From positions 14,749,608-14,813,607 of the forward strand of contig NC_088299.1 of NCBI RefSeq assembly GCF_032854445.1: a DNA stretch of 64,000 nucleotides, given 5' to 3'. Every line of letters starts with the position of its first letter. Position 1 is the first letter of the stretch. A program made the position numbers and the translations under genes. The notes beneath the pieces were generated by a model, which searched no databases, was not told where the DNA came from, and saw only the letters and a list, made by a program, of their open reading frames with translations. Positions 12,101 to 27,100 of this stretch are shown here, one piece after another. The DNA comes from Liolophura sinensis (lineage: Eukaryota; Mollusca; Polyplacophora; Chitonida; Chitonidae).

Positions 12101-15100
12101 GCATTTATGTTTTTGTTGAGTATCGTTTCTATCTAGGTGTATTATAGATTTTGCGTGAGTGAAAATATAGTCTACATGTGTACTGAGTGTTGGAGTTTGC
12201 AGTATGGCTTTATGTTGTGTGTTTGTACAGCTCATGCTCCTGGTTTGGTGACACTCCGCGTTGCTATGGGCGATGGTGTGATATCAAACTCAGTGGTGTT
12301 TGAATACAAAAGATCTGAGAAAAGGGAGTCAACCCCAGCGCATGGGGATTGGTTCTCAATCGATGGTAAGAGAGCTACATGTACATCATATGAAGCCAGT
12401 ACATTTTAAGTGAAAAGAAAGCATTGTAGTAATGCCATTAATCCAAACTAGTGTACATGGACGTTTACTTGTACAGGTAAAGTATAGTTCCTCCATGGCC
12501 AAGGTGGTCAGCATCTAACCATCACAACGACCCAGGAAACTGGGAACCAATGGGTCTCTGTGAGTTCAAGTCCAGCTCATGCTGGCTTCCTCTCCAGGTG
12601 CTCGTGCATTTCCACGAGAAATATTCTTGAGTATGGCATAAAACACCATTCAAATAAATAAATAAATACATGTATTAAAATACCTTCACTTTTTTTAAAA
12701 CTTGATTAAATGCATTTGTTGGTCTATTTGGGGACACTTTATGCCTGGACAGAAAATTCTTGTGAAGTGCGTCATGTCGTGTGAACTAATACATCGTATG
12801 TTAAGAGCTATTACATGTATACATTAAGAGCTATTCTGATTGAAATAAATGGTTTTGAAACAAGAATGAAAACCTTTGGAAGTCATCAGAGCCCTATGTC
12901 TCTGTCAATATGATTTTATGTTTAAATATTTAATATTTCATTCTACTCGAGAACATATTCAAAACAGTGCAAAGTGAAGATGCATGTATTTAAATTGAAA
13001 ATAGTTGTGTGTCTGATGATAACTACTTTATTTTCTTTTTCCTTTAAAGTGAAGGGCACAAGATTTTTTGGACTCTTGGTTTGAAGTGAAATGAAATGAA
13101 ATGTACACATGTTGTTTTTAGCAGTTCATTTTATCCTTTTATTTGAGTTTTTTGTGTGTTGTGTTGCAAATTTCAGAGAGCCAGTTACAGTTGATGTTAC
13201 TAGACCGTTTTGAACAGCTGGAGAAGCGTCTGGGGTCAAGCTGTTCCAGCAAGGAAGCCCCTGGACCTTCTGAGGTAAGCTTACTACCTGAATATCACAG
13301 GTGTGCCTCCACAGGTGTGCCTCCACAGGTGTGCCTCCACAGGTGTGCCTCCACAGGAACATTGTGATGTTCATGAACATAACTGATTTTGTCCACAGAG
13401 TCTCACCTTCATCTCAAGTCTTCATGTGAAGTAAAGTTACCAAACTTACACTACACATCCACTTTTTCATGAAGAGAGAAAAAAAAAACATATTAATTCC
13501 AGTGACATTGGCCAGTTTCTTCATGGTTATTTTACGGGCTCCAGTAGCTCAGTTGGTAGAGCATGCGTGTCGGGGGCGGTAGATCCAGGGTCAATCCTGG
13601 GTTGTGTCATGCCTAAGATCTTAGAAGAGGAAGTGGTAACTTCTTAGCTTGGCATTCAGCATTAAAGGGATGACTGGTTGACCCGTTGTAAAGGGCTTGA
13701 AAATGCATTGTTATTTAAAGTTTTAATTTTCAGCCACAAAAAACAATCATGTGTCACTAACTCACACATGAATTATTAGTTATCCCTTAACTTATGATGC
13801 CAAATAAAAAACACACAGTGATGCGAAAGGTAAGCTGGTAAATGGGCGCTCTGATTGAATGTGTTTCATCTGTATTTTGTAACTAATAACACTACTATCT
13901 CGTCACAAACTTTCACCTGTCTTTCACACTGGTTGGCCAAGTTCACTGTAGACAAACCTTTAAAGGGTGAGGACGAAGGCTCCAAAATTTGTTTACTGTT
14001 CTTACAGCTGAGAGGTGTTAAAATTGGCGCAAGTATTTTCTGTCATCAGTTTCTGTATTCTCCAAATCTTGATATTCTTACTTGAACTGTATTTCCAGTT
14101 ACCTGAGAAGCCTACAGACAGCGAAGCTCAGTTAATGCGCTACTGTAACTTCTTGCGTGTGCGACCTTGGTTGACCTCTGACCCCATTCCTAAGCTGGGT
14201 ATAACAGGTGGAACACTGTTGCACCTAGCGGCCGCCCTGGGGTACCACAAGTTAATTGACCAGCTGATCAAGTGGAGGTAAAATTACCTTGATTAGTGTC
14301 TAAATATATTTACGGGAATAAATGCCTCCTTTAGTTCATAAAACTCTATCATATTACTATTAAATAACAGGTGTGTTTGAGCTAAAGTGGACATACTACC
14401 CAGATTTAACCTAATTAACAGCCATAAGTCCTTGCAAGTTGTCTGTATGACTCTGAACTGAAGTGTGTTCAATTCATGTAAGCCCGTGCTGTGTTTTTTT
14501 CCATTGTAAGATCTGAGAGTGGGAGTGCAGTGCTAAGCGCTGAAGTGGATGCTCAAGATCTGGACAATTTCTCTGCAACTCCTCTGGTATGTCACTGATC
14601 TGCTCCGTTCGTCGACATGTCATTCAGCAGTGTAATACACTTTGATTGATGACTAGTATCTAAATTTTATATCTGTCTCATTTAATCCAAAGCATATTTT
14701 TCGCTGCGGCTGATTGGTGGATTTGTCAGGTGCAGGTATTAAAGTTCCTCCAATCATAACCGTGGCACCTGTGATATAAGGTCACACCAATTTTATTTTG
14801 TGTTCTTAACTGCAAAACATTTAAAAATCCATAAACACCAAAAAAAATGTGAGTTTGCGTTTTTATTAAGACTGATCTTGATGGGTTTTTTTGTGATTTT
14901 CTTTTTTGTTGGCATGATACTTCAGTGGCGGTTGCACTTTGGTGGTATGGACTCACCCTGCCACAAGAAGTCAAATGACTAAAATATTGTTATGTGGGAC
15001 GTAAAACCCAAGAGTACGTACATACGTATACACCGAAATACGTGTAGTGACAAGTACAGATGTAACTCTGAGTATGTTTGATTACTTCTTGTCTTGGCCA

Positions 15101-18100
15101 TGTGGGTATGTTTGTGTTCAGATGTGGGCTTGTGCTCGAGGCCATGTGGACTGTGCCCTTTTCCTGTATCACTGGTCAAGTGAGGCGGTCAAACTGTGTA
15201 ACAAGGCTGGTCAGTCAGCCTCCGATGTGGCTAGAGAGAACGGTCACCTCCACCTGGCTGACCTCCTGGATTCTCTTGAGCAGGACACCATCATGCAGAC
15301 AGACTCTGCACAGTAAGTACAGCCGGCCTAATTTTAACTGGAAGTGTACAACTCTCAATATTAGAGTTTTTGCTTCACAGCATGGTGGGGCAGATCAGTG
15401 CATTTTAACATGAGCGGGTATATACAATAATGAAAATAATTCACAAATAATGGTTTTAATTTCCTGTCCGATGGATAATATATCCACCCACGTGAAAAAT
15501 ACACTGATTTGCTCCAGCTTCACACAAAGATGTTGTAACGTCTGAGTTCGAAAGCTTCGTATTCCATCAACTGCGAGCTACTGGAAAGCAACGGCATTAC
15601 ATGTCAAGAGCTAAATGTGAATAGCCACATCATAAAATATACCTGCACAATTTGGATATAGATCTTAACAGATTTGAGAAGTTTTCCCAAACTATGTTAC
15701 TGCTCAAACTGTGACATCATGCATAAATGTAGTGATGTAATTATCAGCTGTTTGTCAATCAGGCTCGGCCTGGACGGCTCACTACCCGGTCTCGCCTCTT
15801 TCATCCTGGATTCCCCGCCGAAGGAAGACAGCTGCCCCCTACCCCAGAAGCCTGTGATAGCCCCTCACCCCCAGACTAGCTATGAAGCCAGCCCTGGAAC
15901 CTCGGCACCACTAACCAGCCTCCACATTGATATTCCTGCACCAGCTCCCTATCACGCACAATCAAAGCTGGTACGCCGGTTCTCAGAACAATCAGGCACC
16001 AGCATGTTGAGAAGGCGCCTTAATAAGCGCTTTTCCATGGAGGTGTTCCCAGACTCTACTCTGACAGACTCAGATTTTTGCTCAAATCAAGATATGACCG
16101 CTCCCCAATCTTTACGCATTGCTAATTCTGAGCCAGATTTGGGGGCTAATGTTAATGCCCTGTCAGGGGGAGATAATCCTATGATCTCAGAACATTGCCC
16201 AGAGGCTACCTCCCCTGATCTGTTTCTTCATACCGACTCTTTATTGGGAATTCATCGACTGGCTGACCCAGATGACACTGTTTTTTCGATGGGAACACGT
16301 GGATTTCCTTTACTCACGTCGCAACAGGTGTCATCTGGCAATCAGGTTGTTGCTATGGATACAGGTAAGTTACTTTGCTGTTGAAAGATTTTTGATGGGG
16401 TGTATTGCAGATAATTTTCATCTGAAAACTGGAACAGAGAAACTAAATCTCCGATATGAAAGTTTTTAGGATATATTTAGAATTCAAGATTTTTTATGCT
16501 AAATGAAAGACTGATTTCCTGGGTAAACATAGAAGTTTAGTTAATTTTGTACGTAACTAAGCCATTACTCAAATAGTTTTCTGCTTTCATCTCTTTATGT
16601 TGACACAGCATATGTTGTTTATCTTGCTCAGTTTAAAAGTACAATAGCAAACATCCAGTGTAAAGATGCAGTGTTCACGACTCTGTTTCCAGATGAGATT
16701 TCATCGGTTCGGAGTGACAGCCCATTCATTGATGTAGAGAAGGTGTCTTCTGATGACGACGAGATTCCTCACTTAGTGGATCAGGCTGCTAACCTCGGTA
16801 CATTCCTCATAAACGCTATCGTGCATATTGATATAGTCCTTAATTTAGTCTCTGAAATAGGCTCAACCTATGTAGTCTCTGAAATAGGCTCAGCCTATGC
16901 AGTCTCTGAAATAGGCTCAACCTATGTAGTCTCTGAAATAGGCTCGACCTATGTAGTCTCTGAAATAGGCTCGACCTATGTAGTCTCTGAAATAGGCTCG
17001 ACCTATGTAGTCTCTGAAATAGGCTCGACCTATGTAGTCTCTGAAATAGGCTCGACCTATGTAGTCTCTGAAATAGGCTCAACCTATGTAGTCTCTGAAA
17101 TAGGCTCGACCTATGTAGTCTCTGAAATAGGCTCAACCTGTGCCAACTGTATGCAACATGTACGTTTAGCAGTAGTTAGAAATTTAATTGTTCAGAGTTC
17201 AGTCATTCACTCAACGTTTGAATTCCTCCTATATATTTAGCTCAGTGAAATTTAAATTGTGGTTACCCTCAACAATGTTAACCAGTTAAGTGTGAAATTT
17301 GAAAACATTTCGAAAGACTTTAAAGATTAAAATGTAGGTATGAGGTTGTACATGTATAAACTTAAGAAATTATAAAGTAACCTGCTTTGATGTGATAGCA
17401 TTCCTTTAATATTCATACACATGTACTGTCAGTTGTTGGACGTGTTGAGCATTTAGGGTCTCTGAATGTGAGGTCATACCACAACACTGGCGGCTCTTAT
17501 CATACAGCAGTACTGGTTTCTATTATCATACTGCAATATCGCTTGCTGTTATCAGGAGAAGGCACTTCTGCTGACGGACAGAACCAGATGGTGACATTAG
17601 CCAATCAGATCATTGCAGCCATGCCAGAGAGAATCAAATCCTCTCCCAGTTGTTGTGATGAGGGTGTGGTAACAGAGTGTCACCGTGGCCGCAGTGAGTC
17701 TCACAGCTCGATCACATCCCAGAGCTCACCCCCTGCCTCTCTGTATGGTGACGACTCTGGAATTTCCACACCCCTGGGGGAGGGGCTCAGCTTTGAGGAT
17801 TACAGGTAAGCCCCTTCACGATAACACTGGGACTGGAAAGTAGATTGAGTCGTGAGTACAGGAAATAATGTCACACCTAATTCATACCTGGTAGCTGCTA
17901 AGCTGACTCCATGCTAACTAGATCTGAAGCAACACCTACATCCAGCCCACCTGGCAACTGTTCGGTTACCCATCAGAAGCATTGTTTCAAAACACGTGTA
18001 AAGCAAAAAACAGGTGAGGAGCCCAAAAGATGGAAGCAGGATTTAAATGTGACAAATAGTGAACAGGTTTGGAACATATCTAGTTAGCGACAATACTGGG

Positions 18101-21100
18101 AGCTGCGACTAAAAACTTTCCTAGCAACCTGCAGATTGTCGTAGGTTTCTACCAGGCTTGGCCTGATTTCCTCCCACCATAATGCTGGCCGCTGTCATAT
18201 AAGTGAAATATTGTTGAGTATGGCGTGTAACATCAATCTGATAAATATATAAATTCAACTTAATGATATTGAATTTGACGCTGTCTTGTTCTTAGAAATA
18301 ATAAGTTGTTTTATTCAGCCCTTTATTCTGATGTTTCAAGAAAAATCTCAGTGATTTCTGCTCTTTGTGGTGGTACATTGTTTACGTGTCATAAGAAAAG
18401 TGTTTCAGCAGCTTTTCACCAGTGTAGTTGCTGTGAGCTCAATTCCTGCTGTTTCCTCCCTCCATAACGATGGCTGCCATCGTACAAGTGAATTATTCTT
18501 TGGTACGGCATAAATAAGTTTGTTACACACAAGTTATACTTAAGAAGTAACCAGTATATATGTGTGTTTGAAACAGGTACCGTGACATTGACACTCCAGC
18601 CTCGTCCCTAAGCCCAGATTCCACCTGCCTGCCCAGCCCCTACAGCCCCTACAACTTCCAGCTGGACTCTCCCCCACCCACCACAGCAGACTTTAATGAG
18701 TACTTCAATGCCCCCACCACCTATATGGAGAAGGACTTCTCTCAGCTCACTCTGTCAGGTGAGTACACCCCATCCAAGTGGGGCTGTGGCCTGTGCAAAC
18801 ACTTGGGTACATCCTGTGGATATAGGAAATATACATGTATGTGTATTAGGATGCTTGTGTATGTCTTTCAGAGAAGTAAGAAAATATGAATCAAAAACTA
18901 GGGAAAGTTTTAAGGTTTTAAAAGAGGAGACAACAAATAATACAAGTTGATTTATTTAGGAAGATGTGTGATGCTTTTTAAACTTCCTGTGGTATACTTT
19001 AATTAATGCTTATATACAATTTATCTAGTGTTGTGTTTTGTGTTTGAATGTATGTACTGTTTTAGCAGCTGTGACTGATGTATTTGTGTGACACATCTGT
19101 ATTAAAACTATCAAGAAGAATTCCATAGAAAGGGCCGGAGTTTTACCGCCAGTTTATTTCCTCCGTGCCTAATGGTAAGATTCCAGCCCTTTCTCCAGGT
19201 AGGTGTGGCCTATTTATGAATATTAACAAAAGGTGTGTAAACCAAACCCTAACCATATCTCCTAACCTTAACAGTAAAAACATTATTTCCAGTGATGACG
19301 TGTTTCATTGATATTCATGAATAACCTACACCTACCTGGAGAAAGGGTTGGAATCTTACCACTGCCAGAAAATAATCCGATTTGATATGACTAATTTCAA
19401 TGCAGTGCTTTGGCATTCTAATTTAGACGGAGTTGTCCCCCATTCCCAAACGTTTTATAATGCTGGTGAACAGGGTTGTCCTTGGGACATTTGTTCTGAT
19501 TTGACTTGCTTTTTCAGAAGTCTGTGAGCAATTAGGTTTGTTGAATGATTTTATCAACTAAGAGATTTGGCCAATTTTGTTTGTGCTAAATATTTTTTTG
19601 AATACCTTTGGACTTGATGAATCTAAAACAAGAAACTTTAATTTTAGGCTGACCAGTCCAAAATGTGATTGTTTTAGGTTTTAACTGATTGCATGGCTCT
19701 TCATGCTGGATGTATTGCAGATTAAATTTTTGGCTTGACGTGCATATATTTTGAATGTGAAATGTCAGAGTTGTGTTTAGTACTTACTGTCCAACTATTT
19801 GTTCTTGATTTCAGATCATGAACAGAGGAAACTCTATGAGGCAGCCAAGTTGATTCAGAATGCTTTTCGAATATACCGCGACAAACAACAGCAGCAGCAG
19901 CAGCTTCAGAAAGAAATTGAGGCAGCCATTTTGATCCAAAGCTACTACAGACGCTACAAACAGGTCTGATGTAACAACCGGAAATAGTTTCCCACAGTTG
20001 TATTAATATGGTCATACATGGAAAGGTCTGCTAGCAACATGCGAATGGTCGTGGGTTTCCTCCTGGGCTCCACAGATTTAGCCAGAATTTGAAATGTGAA
20101 TGTGAAATTTGTAATAATAGGGCATCTGAAAGACACTGAGACACTCTTCAGGCTAAACCTATGCTGTGCTCTGATCAGTTTCCCCCACCATTATACTTGC
20201 TGCTGTCATACAAGTGAAATATTCTTGAGTATGGTGTAAAGCACCAATCAGATCAATAAACTAACGTTATTTGTAGTGATTTCACTCTATATCTGAAGCG
20301 ATCAATATATTTCATTGATTTGTTCATTATAGATTCAACGTTAATTCCACATGAAATTGTAGGTATGTCACCGGTATTCCAAAGTCCAGTGTTTTAATGA
20401 TCTCTAGTTTGAATGAAATGACTTGCTGCTAGGCATTTAGTCAGTATGTTGCTATGTTCCTAACAGTACATCTACTACAAGAAGATGACACAGGCAGCCG
20501 TCCTGATCCAGAGTCAGTTCAGGAGTTACTCTGCTCAGAAGCGTTACAAGAAAAGCCGCGACGCTGCCGTGGTTATCCAGAACCAGTACAGGACGTACAA
20601 ACAGCACGAGCGCTTCAAAAAGAGCCGAAATGCTGCCGTCATTATACAGCAGCGATTCAGGTGCAGTGCATTTGTCCCATTGGTTCTTCATGTAAACACA
20701 CACGAAACATTGAGGAGCCTGTTTCCTTGGTATCAGTAATGCAAATGCCCTGAAATTATGCCGAGAAAATTACAATTTTAGGGACAAATAAACGTAATAA
20801 AAAAATTCCTTTTGTTGCTAAGGCTTTAGCATTTCAGGTAGGATATCATCCCACCTCCCAGGCAAACCATGGGAGAGACAGATCCAGGGTAAATCCTGGG
20901 TCGAGTCACATCTAAGACCTTAAAAGAGGAAGTTGTCACTTTCTCGCTTGGCGTTCAGCGTGCAATGACTGGTTGACCTGTATCAGTACAAGGGCTCAGG
21001 CGGAGCGGCTTACTTGCCTTCGGTAAGTCGCCTCAGTGAAGCAGCACTAGGTAAAAGAGCGGTGGAAATCGATCCTGCAACAAGGAGGCACATTACATGC

Positions 21101-24100
21101 ACTCTAAGGTTTTTTTTGTGGTCATATGACTGAAAAATTGTTGAGTACAACATTAAACCCAAAGCACTCACTCACTAACAAACAAACCTCAACACACCTT
21201 TTTAAGATCAATATAACTTTGAGAATGAGGCAGAATTCATATTTTTGTCATGAGAGAATTTTTAGGTTATCTGCTATAAAGCCGGTTGTGAAGAGGAGCA
21301 TGGACTGTTTGCATTAAAAGGACTACAAGTTGATCTTAAATCTTTTGTTTAGTATCTGATATCACCATAAAGAGTATTATTTTAATATAGGATTGTAATT
21401 TCAGATTTAAAACAAGTGAAACTCCATTGTAGAACCAACACTGACAGCCAGGCAGTACTGGCTTCCCAGATACTATTCAGACAGTTATTTTCCCTGAATG
21501 TGTCCGGGTTAAATGTGAGTTAAATCTTGTTGGTTGCTCAGTACGGCAATGGGCTTTGAGAGAGCAAAGGAAGGTTCTCATAGTTGACAGCATTTTTCCT
21601 CACTGTTTGTGTATATCACTGTCATGATCGACTGTTAAAAGTCTAATGTTGTTGTGCAGGAACCACTACCAGAGGAAACAAAACCAGGAGATGGCATCTA
21701 ACCTGCTCCAGATGGCTTCTGAGTCCAATGATAAGTATGTAACACTTCACTCTCAAAATGTTACCTGTTATGTTACATGGCACCAAAATTCGAATTTGAA
21801 CAACCTTTTGATTTCCATGTAACAAAAAAATGCGACGTGATGAATTTGGAGTAAATGATCAAATATAAAATGAAATTAAAATATCAAGTTTTTCTGGTTA
21901 ACCCATACAGACCATGCTCTTGTTAAACGTTGCTATAAATTGTAAGTTTTCATTCAGTCATTTCAAGTTGGCAGATCATGATAACGTTGTATTACTGTAT
22001 AAATCTGCGGATTTGCAGTATTATAGATATTTACATTGTGTTGTGTGAAGCATGACGTAACTGTACTAATTAAGCATGGGTTTTATGGTAACATCTTGAC
22101 CTCCTGACCTCCTGACCTGTGAGATTGTGGATGATACTTTTTGTTGATAGATTATTCTTGCTGGGGTTGTTTGATTAAGGTACTGTGTGATACTGGTTGC
22201 CTTATAGATTCCTTGTAGATGATCTCATTCAATCCCTGCTATTAGATTGAACTGTTAAGCTAACTTCAAATGCTAGCATGACGTTTGTAGACTGTCTAAT
22301 ACACATTATACTCTGAATTATTAAGGATAAAACACCTGTAAATTAGCAGGTGTCTTTGTGTTTGCAGGTAAGTTCAGTGTTACAGGAACTTCTTACAAAT
22401 ATGTCACAAACTGATGGAAAATCCGGTGAAAAATTACCTAAATCAGCAATAATTTTGTAGAATTTGTCACAGACTGTCATGCTGCTATACTTAGTTGGTG
22501 AATAGAAATTTTACAATAAATCACAAACATGTGTAACTCCACATGATTTTTAACCAACTAATTGACTTCATGTGCTACAGTCCGTACAGCCAGGTGATAA
22601 GCTGGTGAAAAGTTCCATGAAATAATAGGTGATTTACTCCAGTTATTTTGAAGTTTTCTCTATGCTTTATGCCTATTATTCTTTCATCATTAGTCACTTA
22701 GTCCTTTAGTCATTTACATGTAACCAGTAGTGGTGCTGAAGCTGTGGTTGGTGGTGCAATTTTTTTCTTTTTTTTTTTAAATGAATGCAGTTGTCAAAGT
22801 AAATGAACTATCAGGGGTTCATGAAAGGTGATGAGTACTTGGGGGTTCTTGGGGCGGGGCAGGGCAGGGTAGAGTGAAGCAGGAAGGGCATGGGTGGATT
22901 GGTTACTGGTTTCTGTTACCTAGACTTTGTGATAATCTGATTACCTCCACATGCTGCCTCCCACAGGGATGTTTGGACAATGATGCATTTCTACAGGGTA
23001 CGTTCTCATCTCCTCTATAAGTGGCTACACAGTTTTGTTATGCTGTATGCACATGTCTTCTTCTGAATTCTCACATCTTCCAAGCTGGATTTCATCATTC
23101 TGTGGTGTTTGTAGTGATCAGGTTGTCTGTCAGTCAGGTGTGTTGTCATTATTGCTTACCATACAGGAAATTATGCACAAACATCTACCTGGGCATTAAG
23201 ATTTCAAATACCTGATGTCTACCAAGAGTTCCTGTTGTCCTCTGTGATCAGCTACACGTATATAATCACCAGCATCTGTCCTGAATAATTAGCTCAACAG
23301 TATGCTGTGACTGGCTCAACAGTGTGCTATGCTCTATAATTACATGCACTTTAACAATAGACTGTCCTCCATAATTATGTCCACCGTAATTTGCTCATCA
23401 CCGTAATTAGCTCAACAAAATTCTGTGCACCATAATTTGCTCAAGATGCTAAGAACCATATCACTTCAACAGTACACTGTTGAATAATTTGCTAAAAATA
23501 AGCTGTATGCCATAATTAGCGCCATAATACCCTGTGCATTATGACTACATATAGCTCAGCAACATCCATAATGTGCTTACAACTGCTTCCCTTGATGCTT
23601 ACATTTGTACTTTCCCTGTATGGAGGCAATAGACGATGGAGCACATTTTGAAGTTTAACAGTGTGGTGTGTGTAAACCCTCCCACGTCTTCTGTTCTCAT
23701 GTCTCACTGGGTCATGATTTCTATGTGCAGTTGTAGTTTGTCACTTACATACGTAGATGTGTTTTGTAATAGTACAAGAACATTCCTGTATTCGATCTTC
23801 ATTTAAAAATATTCAGTTTAATTTTTCCTTGTTGTTTCTGGGCTGGGGTTTCTGGGCGGGGGCTCTGCTGCATGAATGTGATACATGTACATGTAAATCT
23901 GCTAGATCAACTCCGATCTCATCCTAAATCCCACCAAGGAATCCTCAGGGTAATAGATATTGATTTTTCAAATTAGTTTCCAAACTAGCTTATCAGTTGG
24001 AGTTCATACTTGAAGGAAAAAATTCCATAAGGCTATGTTTGAAACAGGAAGGTTGTAAATGGTGTATTTGCTCACTTCTGGTTTACCCAGACTCACCACA

Positions 24101-27100
24101 CTGTAATGCAGGGCGCTAGAGATTGTACAAAACATTGGAGTTTTCGGCGGACATACATGTAGTGACAGTAGTGAAAATGAGAGGGGTGACGATACTCTTA
24201 CATAAAGTTTGCAGGAGAGAACTTGCCTGCCACCAGTACGACCCAAATCACATGTGGAAGTGTTCACAGGTAACTCACCGTAGTTAGTGGATAGATACTC
24301 AAGGCATGAACCTTACGGTCATTTATGTGAAGAAATGAAGAAGCCTGTAATAAACAGGAGAAAAATTAACACATTTGTTCATGCATAAATGTGTTTTCCC
24401 ACAACGTACCACAACAATAGGTATATTGATTATTATACTACACTGCAACACTTTGAGCCCACCTGTCAAGTTTTGGGGGACGGTAGAAATGACTATCTTC
24501 TCTTTAATAATCTGAACTGTTTTGGGATAGTTTGGAGAAAGAAATTAGTATACATATACATGTAGTATAGAAAATATACTGGCTCCAGTTAAGTTTAGTA
24601 TGGTTGAAACAGAAAACATGTAGTTTCTAGAATTAAGGTTTGTATTTAAGTTTCTGTTGGGGATTTCGTGGAATAAGTGATTTACTACTATGTTTTATTA
24701 TGGCGATTGAGTCATCCCTCCCCCTCCCCTCCCCTTTCTTCTCTTCCCTCTCCCTTGCTTCTTCAGGTTATTGTTGCCTGAAATGTGAAAAAGAAATTTT
24801 CTTTTTCTACTCATTTCTTTTCTTTCTAATTTTTAAATGGCACTATATAATTTGTGGCGAAAGAGGGTGGATTTTGGGTCCTGATCATATCAATATGCAT
24901 CTGGTTTCATCTTGATTTTATCTCTGTAACAATTTGATTTTTGTCCTCTTTATAGATCCAGTTCATGAGGTGTTAATTTGAGTGGATAACTGTGTGAGTT
25001 TGTGATGAACTGTGGAGGGGCCTATCATAACCAGTGCAGTTGTACTCAAAACAGAGATCACACAGGCTGTCAAAGTTTTACAACTGTTTACCGAACCTGA
25101 CAAACATGTATTTATACATACTGTGTCAGAGTGCCGTTTATTTCTAATTAATTAAATAAGGAGAAAAACTGCTGTTGCACTGTGTTACCTGCAAGTGTTC
25201 CGTAGTAATACTGATGATACGTGCAGGTGAGGTGACAGTAACTGTGTGATCAGTGGGTTGGTACACCTGTCCTCTACTGTGTATTATTCAGTGTACTTTC
25301 AATTGATATACAAGTAATGTAGCTCTGAATTGGCACTTTATTTTGCCATAATCAAAGACTCATTATTTGGCACTTTATTTTGCCATCATCAAAGACTCAG
25401 TATTTGGACACTTTATTTTGCCATCATCAGTGACTGAGTATTTCGGCACTGTATTTTGAAAGCGTCAGTGACTCAGTATTTCATGACTTAATTTTTCCAA
25501 AATGAGTCACTCATTATTTCAACACTTTTTTTTAACCATCATGAGTGATTCAATGAACTATACTTTGATGATGCCAAAACAAAATCTTCGTTACTAGGAG
25601 CTACTCTTCTTGTGTATTTGGTAAAACTAAAAACTGTGATGTCAGCTGCTTCACAACGTACAACAGTTCACCTGAGCAGTTAGTATAAGCACTTTATTTC
25701 ATGCCATTCAACCATTGATTACAGGAACGAAGTAGTCTTTTTAAACATAATTTTACTAAAACATAACATTTCGATAATATTTTGGATTATTTTGTTACAG
25801 TAAACTGTACTGAGAATAAGTGCTACAGGATACATACATGACTGTTCTCCTATAGTGTACATATAGATGGTACAAGTACATGTACAGGGAAAGACTTGCA
25901 TGAGCACATTACATAGCGCCTTGGTTGTACTTCTGTTTTCTCTCGTTTTGTATATACATGTCATCACATATGGATCCGTTCTATTCGCTGCCTGTGTCAT
26001 TCCATTGGCGCCACTACCACCGAGTCTGACGTCGCTGGAGTCAGTTGGGTGTATTGTAGTGTCTTAACTCGCGCAACTTAATGCGACTTCTGGAACATTG
26101 GGATGTCACGCAGTGTCCCCTGGTGGCCACTAAATCTGTCACCAGTGGCGGTCAGATCAGCGAATAGAATGGACCCTATGTTTGTACATGTACATCAGCT
26201 TGTATATATCATTTTGTGCAGTTCTCACATACTATCACATACTTATGGTGTATTGTATTACTTATGGTGTATTGTATTTTGTATGGTGTATGTATTGCCA
26301 TTATAGTCATAACAATGCTTTGAAAGAACGTATTCAAATGGCCAACATTTATGTCACTAAAGTGATATTCAGATTTTTAGTGGAAAAGGGAGGTAATTGT
26401 GAATGTGGAGTTCGTAAAGCCTGTGGAGTGCTTACTGGTAAGGAACAGGATCCTTGTTGTCCATGTTGTGGAATGGGTTAACACTTAAGCACACTTAACC
26501 CCCCTCATTTTTCCACCTATGAATTATTGTGTAAGTAAACTGCTCTATGAGAAATATGTCTGTGCAAAACTTGAAATCGAAATTGAAACTCAAAATTTAA
26601 ACTGATAATAAAGTATAATTGAACTAAAGTTGCTTGATTATTCATTTAGTGGAAGAGAATTATTCATTTGGGGAAAGGTAAGACAAAAAATGTCTCTCAA
26701 ATTTCAGTCAAGCATATAAAGTAGGGTATATTTTATCCCCATCATTTATGGTGAAAAAGAGAATGATTTATGTGTCATATAGATACAACTTAGGAAAGGG
26801 CAGTAACTCCTTTTGAACAACTGCATGGTTGGGGATAGTGGATTGTTTCACTGCTGCTGTACCACAAACCTGCATTTAGCCTGTCCTGGGAACTAGGTGT
26901 ATTAATTGGAACTGACCTGTATTTACTATCAACTACTGTTATAGGTTTGATAGAATAATATCAACTTTTTTGGCAGTTTGATACAGCATATAATGCTCTT
27001 ACTAACACCTGTTTTAATAGTAGATGTAGTGAAAATCTTTGTATGACTTCTGTAGTCCTGTATATTACTTGCTTCTAATGCAGTTAGATTATGTGCTAAT

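Noticed and set aside
13536-13610. Functional tRNA gene
   Set aside because: The tRNA-like boxes are the head of SINE copies, with no intact cloverleaf. The same holds at 1560, 41270 and 55830.
16846-17142. CRISPR-like array of regular repeats
   Set aside because: Units are contiguous with no unique spacers and lie in a eukaryotic intron. It is a minisatellite; the same applies to 46814-47456.
22971-23001. Possible extra CAMTA exon between CCCACAG and GTACGT
   Set aside because: Its reading is short ([11 protein letters not shown]) and it would leave phase 0, whereas the last exon needs phase 2. Exon 19 joins directly to 28037 in phase.
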